Source: Bacteroidota bacterium
GTDB taxonomy: Bacteria > Bacteroidota > Bacteroidia > B-17B0 > Aurantibacillaceae
Length of the DNA stretch: 38,362 bases
NCBI GenBank assembly: GCA_023251755.1
Contig: JAHEYF010000019.1
Span: 22,648 to 61,009, forward strand
Direction: 5' to 3'
Shown here one piece after another: positions 33,174 to 38,362 of this stretch. Position 1 is the first letter of the stretch. The number at the start of each line of letters is the position of its first letter. The position numbers and the translations under genes are program-made. Under the pieces are notes generated by a model. It had not been told where the DNA came from. It did no database searches and saw only the letters and a list, made by a program, of their open reading frames with translations.

Positions 33174-35069
33174 TCAGGGAAAAAAGGTAGTGTTGTGTAT
33201 AATGGTATTGTTGTAGCACTGTATAAAAGCTTTGATTTTTTTCTCCATAAGCTCCTGCTCCGCTTTATGCTGACCGGGAATATTCCGGATCAATAAACTG
33301 TCTGTTTTAAAGTTAAAAAAGCCTGTGGTTTTTTCTCCGTCAAATGTCAATAGATTATTTCCGGCATATAACTGATACAGGTTGCTGCTCATATTGATGC
33401 AATAACCTTGTTTTTCAAAGGCATTGTTCCCAAATGCAAAATAAGGTTTATCGTAATGGGTATGGGCCAATACTGTTGGTAGAATATCTATTTGCTGTAT
33501 GAAAGTAGTATCTGTTCCCTTTAAGGAAGAATTTGCTTTGTAAAACAGCAGTGGGATTTGAAAGTTCCCCACAGGGTTCGAATAAAAAGGGTCTTCTGAT
33601 AAACCGGTATGGTCGGCTGTTATCACAAACAGGGTGTTGTTGTACCATGCCGATTTTTTTACGCTTTCGAAAAAACCTTTCAATGCAAAATCGGTATAAG
33701 CAATACATTCTAATATGGGCATTTTACCTTTGGGGAATTTGTCTTTGTATTTAGCCGGCACATTGAATGGATGATGAGAACTTAAAGTAAATACAGAAGA
33801 AACAAAAGGCTCTTGCATTTCATTTAATCTGGCCGCATAAAACTGCAGAAAGGCTTCGTCCCATATTCCCCAGCGCCCGTCGTAATCTGCCTCGTTGTTG
33901 TATTCTGTGCGACCGAAGTATTGATCGAAACCAGCCAGCTTACAAAAAGAATCAAAACTCATGGTACCATTGGTCCCACCATGAAAAAAAGAAGAAGTAT
34001 AACCTTTGTTTTTAAGAATACTTGCAAAAGACTGAATTTTGTTTGAACTGTAGATGGTGTTCACATAAGGCTTGCTAAACGAAGGCATAGCGGCCAGAAT
34101 AGCCGGTATACCTTCAATGGAACGCTTGCCATTGGCATAAGCATTTGTAAACACCAATGATTCTTTCATTAAAGAATCGAGAAAGGGCGTGTAGCTTTTC
34201 CGTTTTCCCAGGCCGGTATATTCTTTCGAAAAACTTTCGAGGATAATGATGACGATATTCTCTTTGTTAAATGGAACAGTGTCTTTGAAGGTTTTATTTT
34301 TTACAGGATCAAACAATTGATTGAGCTCCTTTTCACTATAGTAGTGCTTCTCGTCAAAGGTGTTTAACTCAGTCGATTTAACGAGCGTGAAAGGGGTGTT
34401 CAGCACCAATGGAATGTATTGATTTTCTACATTGTCGCCTGCATTCACCAGGCTTACGGGGATAAGTTGCAAGCCACCCCGCATACCCAGGGTGGTGAAT
34501 CCAAATACAAAGCCAAAGGAAATAAACTGGTATACAAAATCCCTGGCTCCGGGTTTTGTTTTTTGAAAATGGAATTTTTTCTCCATGCGGTTATAGCAAT
34601 AAACAAGCAGTAACACATGCAAAATGCACAATACAAATACATACCAATAGTCCATGATAAATACAGGAAGCAATTTTCGAAATTCACTTTGCTCCCCCAT
34701 CAGGCGGAACACATCAAAGGTGGTGCGTTTGAACGTAAATTGAAAATACACAAAATCGCTGCAATTGGCCAATACGGCCACCGTGTTGAAGAGAACAAAT
34801 ATTGTTTTTGCAGTAAGGCGGTAAGCCCTGTTGTGCATAGGGCTGTAGGGTATGGCCAACAATAAAATAAACAGGGCGTTTATAAAAAACAAAGCCGCAA
34901 TATCGAAACGCAAACCATAAAAACTTATTTTAATAAAATCAAGAAAGCCCAGGTTTGGGAAGGAAGCTTTGTTGAAAAAATAAAACAAGACCCTGCAATC
35001 CATAAAAATCAACAAGACCATTAACAAGGCAAGTATCAGAAATTTTATACGCTGCAGGTAATTCAACAT
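33174..35069 (-). CDS. LtaS-like membrane sulfatase/phosphoglycerol transferase family protein
   Basis: The 631-residue product has five N-terminal membrane segments within residues 10-200, then an extracytoplasmic alkaline phosphatase-superfamily domain. Metal ligand Glu278 lies in NIVIIILESFSKEYTG; the nucleophile position is Ser317 in ANGKRSIEGIP, where Gram-positive LtaS has threonine. Other ligands are in TLSSHHPF (~429-436) and ITADHTG (Asp486, His487). The layout matches the LTA synthase family, which in Gram-negatives includes phosphoglycerol and phosphoethanolamine transferases acting in the periplasm. A lipoteichoic acid role is not expected in Bacteroidota, so the acceptor is unknown. 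It stands between dnaJ and the ABC operon and appears monocistronic. Confidence 0.9.
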   Translation of the reverse strand: MLNYLQRIKFLILALLMVLLIFMDCRVLFYFFNKASFPNLGFLDFIKISFYGLRFDIAALFFINALFILLLAIPYSPMHNRAYRLTAKTIFVLFNTVAVLANCSDFVYFQFTFKRTTFDVFRLMGEQSEFRKLLPVFIMDYWYVFVLCILHVLLLVYCYNRMEKKFHFQKTKPGARDFVYQFISFGFVFGFTTLGMRGGLQLIPVSLVNAGDNVENQYIPLVLNTPFTLVKSTELNTFDEKHYYSEKELNQLFDPVKNKTFKDTVPFNKENIVIIILESFSKEYTGLGKRKSYTPFLDSLMKESLVFTNAYANGKRSIEGIPAILAAMPSFSKPYVNTIYSSNKIQSFASILKNKGYTSSFFHGGTNGTMSFDSFCKLAGFDQYFGRTEYNNEADYDGRWGIWDEAFLQFYAARLNEMQEPFVSSVFTLSSHHPFNVPAKYKDKFPKGKMPILECIAYTDFALKGFFESVKKSAWYNNTLFVITADHTGLSEDPFYSNPVGNFQIPLLFYKANSSLKGTDTTFIQQIDILPTVLAHTHYDKPYFAFGNNAFEKQGYCINMSSNLYQLYAGNNLLTFDGEKTTGFFNFKTDSLLIRNIPGQHKAEQELMEKKIKAFIQCYNNTIIHNTTFFP

Positions 35070-35092
35070 TGGCTTATTGTGTAAGAATGAAA

Positions 35093-35119
35093 CAGGGCGT
35101 GTTATTCAAACACACCCTG
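35093..35119 (-). terminator. Hairpin after dnaJ
   Basis: In the minus-strand RNA an 11-bp stem, including one U-G pair, forms between 35119-35109 and 35103-35093 with a 5-base loop. It begins about 32 bases past the dnaJ stop (35152). The following T run is short and broken, so I rate it moderate. Confidence 0.6.
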
Positions 35120-35151
35120 CAAAAATACTGTATTCGTTTAAAAAACAAAGC

Positions 35152-36300
35152 TCATTCAAAGTATTCTTTCATACGGTCAAAAAATCCCTTTTCTCTTTTA
35201 CCGGGATTGGGGTGAAAATTTTTTGATTCCTTTAGTTTTTCCATTAATTTTTTCTCTTCCGCAGTCAGGCTTTGTGGTGTCCATACATTAATATTCACCA
35301 GCAAATCCCCTTTGCCATAGGTATTGATATCAGGCACCCCTTTTCCTTTTAAGCGCAATACTTTTCCACTTTGGGTGCCCGGCTCTATTTTAATTTTTGC
35401 TTTGCCTTCAATGGTTGGAATCTCAACTGTTGTTCCCATAGCTGCGTCGGCAAAATTGATGTAACAATCGTAAAACAAATTCATTCCATCGCGTTTCAGC
35501 TCCGGATGTTCTTCTTCTTCAATGGCTACAATTAAATCACCGTTTATTCCACCACGGGGTGCAGCATTTCCCTTTCCACCAACCGAAAGCTGCATTCCAT
35601 CGGCTACTCCGGCGGGTATATTAATGCTAATGGTATCATCTCCGCGCACAATTCCATCACCGTGACAGGCGGAACATTTGTCTTTTATTATTCTTCCTTC
35701 GCCACTACAGGCACTACAGGTGCTTTGCGTTTGCATAGCCCCCAATATGGTTTGGGTAAGCCGTGTATGAACCCCCGATCCATTACAGGAACGGCAATTT
35801 TCGTAGGCATTGCCCTTGGCACCTGTTCCGCTGCATGTACCACAGGACACAAATTTCTGTAGTTTTAATTTTTTTTCTGCTCCGTTGGCTATTTCTTCTA
35901 AATTCAATTTTACTTTTATACGCAGGTTGCTTCCTTTGTTCACACGCCTTCCGCCCCGCGATCCACCGCCACCGCCTCCACTAAAACCAAAAGCACCACC
36001 AAAAATATCGCCGAACTGCGAGAAGATATCGTCCATGTTCATCCCACCACCACCAAAACCACCACCGGATGCACCTCCCACACCTGCATGGCCAAACTGG
36101 TTGTAGCGCTGGCGTTTTTCGGGGTTGCTCAATACTTCGTAAGCTTCGGCTGCTTCCTTAAACTTATCTTCTGCTTGTTTATCATCAGGGTTTTTATCAG
36201 GATGAAACTTAATTGCGAGTTTGCGGTAGGCTTTTTTTATTTCGTCATCGCCCGCATTTTTACTTACTCCTAATATTTCGTAATAATCTCTTTTCGACAT
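35152..36300 (-). CDS. dnaJ: Chaperone protein DnaJ (type I Hsp40)
   Basis: The 382-residue product has all three type I parts: J-domain 1-70 with HPD at 33-35, a glycine/phenylalanine-rich linker (~72-115), and four CxxCxGxG zinc repeats starting at Cys153, 169, 195 and 209, then the peptide-binding C-terminal domains. It delivers unfolded clients to DnaK and stimulates its ATPase in the cytoplasm. It lies 151 bases downstream of grpE on the same strand, separated by the locus I array. dnaK itself is not in the window. Confidence 0.98.
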   Translation of the reverse strand: MSKRDYYEILGVSKNAGDDEIKKAYRKLAIKFHPDKNPDDKQAEDKFKEAAEAYEVLSNPEKRQRYNQFGHAGVGGASGGGFGGGGMNMDDIFSQFGDIFGGAFGFSGGGGGGSRGGRRVNKGSNLRIKVKLNLEEIANGAEKKLKLQKFVSCGTCSGTGAKGNAYENCRSCNGSGVHTRLTQTILGAMQTQSTCSACSGEGRIIKDKCSACHGDGIVRGDDTISINIPAGVADGMQLSVGGKGNAAPRGGINGDLIVAIEEEEHPELKRDGMNLFYDCYINFADAAMGTTVEIPTIEGKAKIKIEPGTQSGKVLRLKGKGVPDINTYGKGDLLVNINVWTPQSLTAEEKKLMEKLKESKNFHPNPGKREKGFFDRMKEYFE

Positions 36301-36316
36301 GTATTATTAATTTGAT

Positions 36317-36442
36317 GATTATTTGATTAGCCAATTAGCTGATGTGCTGATTAGCTGATTAATGATAATGATGTGCAGTAGGTGAATCCAATAATTTAGG
36401 AACCTCCATCAGCTAATTAGCTAATCATCACATCAGCTAATC
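36317..36442. repeat. Octamer-phased inverted array, locus I, between grpE and dnaJ
   Basis: Left arm: GAT/AAT-initial octamers at 36317, 36325, 36333, 36341, 36349 and 36357 (GATTATTT, GATTAGCC, AATTAGCT, GATGTGCT, GATTAGCT, GATTAATG). Right arm: octamers ending in ATC/ATT at 36410, 36418, 36426, 36434 and 36442 (AGCTAATT, AGCTAATC, ATCACATC, AGCTAATC). The arms are complementary. It ends 9 bases from the grpE stop (36452). Same layout as loci A-D with a different word. Confidence 0.8.
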
Positions 36443-36451
36443 CTTCTCCCA

Positions 36452-37066
36452 TCAACTTCCTACAATTACCTTCGCATAACGTATTACTTTCCCGTTCAGC
36501 AAATAGCCTTTTTCCACTTCGTCTACTACCTTGCCTTTCAGCTCTTCGCTTGGGGCCGGAATGTGTGTAATGGCTTCCATGATATCGGAATTAAATTCTT
36601 TGCCAATACTCTCCATTGCTTCCAGGCCTTTTTGGGTAAAGCTGTTTTTCATCTTCGCATAAATAAGCTGAATGCCTTCATTTACGGTTTTAATATCGCT
36701 GGTGGTTTCGTTGGCTTTAATGGCCCTTTCAAAATCGTCAATCGTTGAAAGAATGGCTTTAAAAATATCTTCGCCGGCAGTTTTTATTAAGTCCACCCGC
36801 TCGCGGGCATTGCGTTTCCTGAAATTATCGAATTCAGAGTACAGGCGCAGGTGCTTGTCATTTAATTCCGCTACCCTGGCTTCTAATTCCATTATTTTAC
36901 CGTCCTTGTCCCCCGGGTTGCCAACATTGCTGTTTTCTGACGAATTTTCAGTATCATTTTGCTCTGCTGAGCTGTTTTCATTCAATTGTTCTTCATTCAT
37001 ATCATCCTTTACTGCTTCATTTTCAGGCTTATTCATGTTTTTAAAAAATTTGGTTATACGCTTCAT
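36452..37066 (-). CDS. grpE: Nucleotide exchange factor GrpE
   Basis: The 204-residue protein has an acidic, glutamate/asparagine-rich N-terminus (~10-60), a long coiled coil (MELEARVAELNDKHLRLYSEFDNFRKRNARERVDLIK) and the C-terminal beta-wing domain (VDEVEKGYLLNGKVIRYAKVIVG). It forms dimers that release ADP from DnaK. The start could be ATG 37066 or an internal ATG ten codons in; the former is used. A perfect -7 box and a small palindrome at the predicted transcript start lie just upstream, and dnaJ follows on the same strand, matching the common grpE-dnaJ order. No hrcA or CIRCE operator is seen. Confidence 0.97.
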   Translation of the reverse strand: MKRITKFFKNMNKPENEAVKDDMNEEQLNENSSAEQNDTENSSENSNVGNPGDKDGKIMELEARVAELNDKHLRLYSEFDNFRKRNARERVDLIKTAGEDIFKAILSTIDDFERAIKANETTSDIKTVNEGIQLIYAKMKNSFTQKGLEAMESIGKEFNSDIMEAITHIPAPSEELKGKVVDEVEKGYLLNGKVIRYAKVIVGS

Positions 37067-37081
37067 TCAATAGTTTAAGCT

Positions 37082-37105
37082 GCCAATAAATTGGCGACAA
37101 AGATA
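37082..37105 (-). promoter_or_regulatory. grpE promoter -7 box and start-site palindrome
   Basis: Minus-strand TATCTTTG (37105-37098) is an exact TAnnTTTG. Just downstream, GCCAATTTATTGGC (37095-37082) is an inverted repeat with a 2-base centre, placed at the predicted transcript start; it could be an operator or a 5' hairpin. No CIRCE (TTAGCACTC) sequence and no -33 TTG. Confidence 0.45.
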
Positions 37106-37184
37106 CTCAAATAGTTTGCCATTGAAGATTTTTAGGAAATTTTGGCAGGCGCGGATTTAGGCCGAAAAATCATGAAAAAGGGGA

Positions 37185-38362
37185 TCATTCTTCCACTATG
37201 AATTTTTCGGTATATATTTTCCCATTGTCCTGTACCGAAATAAAGTACATTCCCCTGCTCAGATGTTCAGTATTTATATTCACTTCGTTTCCATTAAAAG
37301 CAGTGCTATAAACATTTTCGCCAAGGGAATTAAAAACAACACATTGCTTTGCAGAAGTACTATTGTTAATGAATTGAACAAACAATTTATTTTTTACCGG
37401 GTTGGGAAACACCTTCAGTAAAGACCGGCGACTATTCGTGCTCAGTTCATTCAGGCCAATCGTATTGTTGTTGTCGTTGCTGAAAATAGAAGTTTGCCCA
37501 AAGTACTCAACCAGAAAAATCAAATTGTCTTTGCAAAATAAATCCTGTATGCCCCAGAGGTTGTCGTACATAAATTCGAGTCCGTGTAAATAATTGTTTA
37601 CATAAGCCAGTGTTTTTTTGTTATAAATTTCTACGCCGTATTCGGTAAATCCAACATACAGCCCGAACGAATCAACGGCCATGCAATGCGGATTGGTATG
37701 AGGCAGTACAACATGTGCATCTTCGCTTAAAGTGTTGTTTGTATTGTTAAACAAATAGCGGGTCAGGCCGTAATTGGCTGTATAAGCATACAGCGTATCC
37801 TTGTAAAAGGCAAGGGTTTTAAAGCTTTGTAAAAAATTGGCGCGTGCAACAGACTCCAGCCAAATCGGCGAAGTACCCGTTATATCATACACCCTGATGG
37901 AATCATTGGTGGCCATAACTAATTTTCCATTGGGCGTCACCAGCATATCGTTAATGGTAATGCTCAACTGCGATTGAATTTGCGGATTGGCCGGTGTACT
38001 CACATCAATAATAAATACTTTGTTGGAAGAAGCTGAAATGGCTTTGTGCTGGTATACACAGGTTCTTTTTTCGCCCACATCGGTATTCAGGCTGCCTATC
38101 ATTTGAAAATTATTGTTGACATCAAATACCTTGAATTGCTGGTTGGTGAGGTAATACGCATAGACATAATTTCCATTGGAAGAAAAATCAGCGTTCATGC
38201 AAAAGCCCACTAATGTATCTTTGGCAATCAATACAGGGTTTTGAATGTTCGAAACATCATACAAGCGGATGCCATAACCCTCGTTGGCCTGTACTAATTT
38301 GTTCCCATACTTGTCTGCACCAATGGCCCAGCCACCGGTTAACACACGGCTGTATTCGGCCT
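37185..38362 (-). CDS. Partial T9SS-sorted beta-propeller protein (N-terminus beyond right edge)
   Basis: The frame is open to the right edge (codons reading AEYSRVLTGGW precede the first possible GTG at 38345), so the true start lies outside. The visible part has LVIVD-like propeller repeats: (GIRL)YDVSNIQNPVLIAKD, (KVFI)IDVSTPANPQIQSQL and (IRV)YDITGTSPIWLESVA, each with a D-V/I-S/T turn. The C-terminal ~80 residues are a type A T9SS sorting domain (KVFPNPVKNKLFVQF, LSRGMYFISVQDNGKIYTEKFIVEE). It would be exported by Sec and SprA and attached or released at the surface. The neighbour grpE starts 119 bases away on the same strand. Confidence 0.85.
   Translation of the reverse strand, partial: AEYSRVLTGGWAIGADKYGNKLVQANEGYGIRLYDVSNIQNPVLIAKDTLVGFCMNADFSSNGNYVYAYYLTNQQFKVFDVNNNFQMIGSLNTDVGEKRTCVYQHKAISASSNKVFIIDVSTPANPQIQSQLSITINDMLVTPNGKLVMATNDSIRVYDITGTSPIWLESVARANFLQSFKTLAFYKDTLYAYTANYGLTRYLFNNTNNTLSEDAHVVLPHTNPHCMAVDSFGLYVGFTEYGVEIYNKKTLAYVNNYLHGLEFMYDNLWGIQDLFCKDNLIFLVEYFGQTSIFSNDNNNTIGLNELSTNSRRSLLKVFPNPVKNKLFVQFINNSTSAKQCVVFNSLGENVYSTAFNGNEVNINTEHLSRGMYFISVQDNGKIYTEKFIVEE

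Noticed and set aside
35810..36106. 98-codon proline-rich plus-strand frame in dnaJ
   Set aside because: Complement of the DnaJ glycine/phenylalanine-rich linker; proline runs are the antisense of glycine codons.
37067..37184. CIRCE/HrcA operator before grpE
   Set aside because: No TTAGCACTC-N9-GAGTGCTAA or close variant; only a different short palindrome is present.

Overview
The window looks like chromosome of a member of the Bacteroidota, probably from the Flavobacteriales, Sphingobacteriales or Chitinophagales; I cannot place it more finely. The evidence is a full-length SprA, the outer-membrane translocon of the type IX secretion system (T9SS), five proteins with T9SS-type C-terminal sorting domains, and several promoters that fit the Bacteroidota pattern (TTG, about 19 bases, TAnnTTTG). 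No phage, insertion sequence, CRISPR array, rRNA or tRNA was seen.

Layout: 1-368 is a partial lipoprotein-like gene (minus). 857-4277 is a two-gene plus-strand cassette of unrecognised beta-rich proteins without signal peptides. 4589-5746 is a lysine 6-dehydrogenase/saccharopine dehydrogenase-like gene and 5802-6308 a GNAT acetyltransferase. 6398-16607 is a minus-strand operon: malic enzyme (maeB), ruvA, sprA. A class III-type sirtuin (16845-17543, plus) converges on a tandem array of four paralogous T9SS cargo genes (17590-21026, minus). Then come fructose-bisphosphatase, a PpiD-like chaperone/isomerase, a small membrane protein and a LuxE-like acyltransferase (minus), a lipoprotein (plus), two near-identical cold-shock proteins (minus), an MFS exporter (plus), a DUF3592 protein, an outer-membrane barrel, a NatA/NatB-like ABC exporter, an LtaS-like membrane sulfatase-fold enzyme, dnaJ, grpE, and a partial T9SS-sorted beta-propeller protein running off the right edge.

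Functional links are the secretion theme (SprA with five CTD cargo proteins), envelope biogenesis (PpiD, lipoproteins, barrel, LtaS-like), central carbon metabolism (MaeB, FBPase, lysine dehydrogenase) and the GrpE-DnaJ partners of DnaK.

The strongest unexplained signal is between the genes. At least ten intergenic gaps are filled by degenerate 7- or 8-base words repeated in exact phase, usually as a left arm and a reverse-complement right arm, many of them touching a stop codon. The words differ between loci (GTTTATTC, GATTAGCT, CTCACAT, GGTAACA, AACTAAG, AAAATTC types) but the architecture is the same. Other genes here end in ordinary U-tract hairpins. I know no named element with this layout, and it is my main candidate for something undescribed. 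Second-tier signals are the unrecognised two-gene cassette, the tandem cargo array with duplicated terminators, a terminator-like hairpin in the MFS leader, and an identical 36-base leader shared by the two cold-shock genes.
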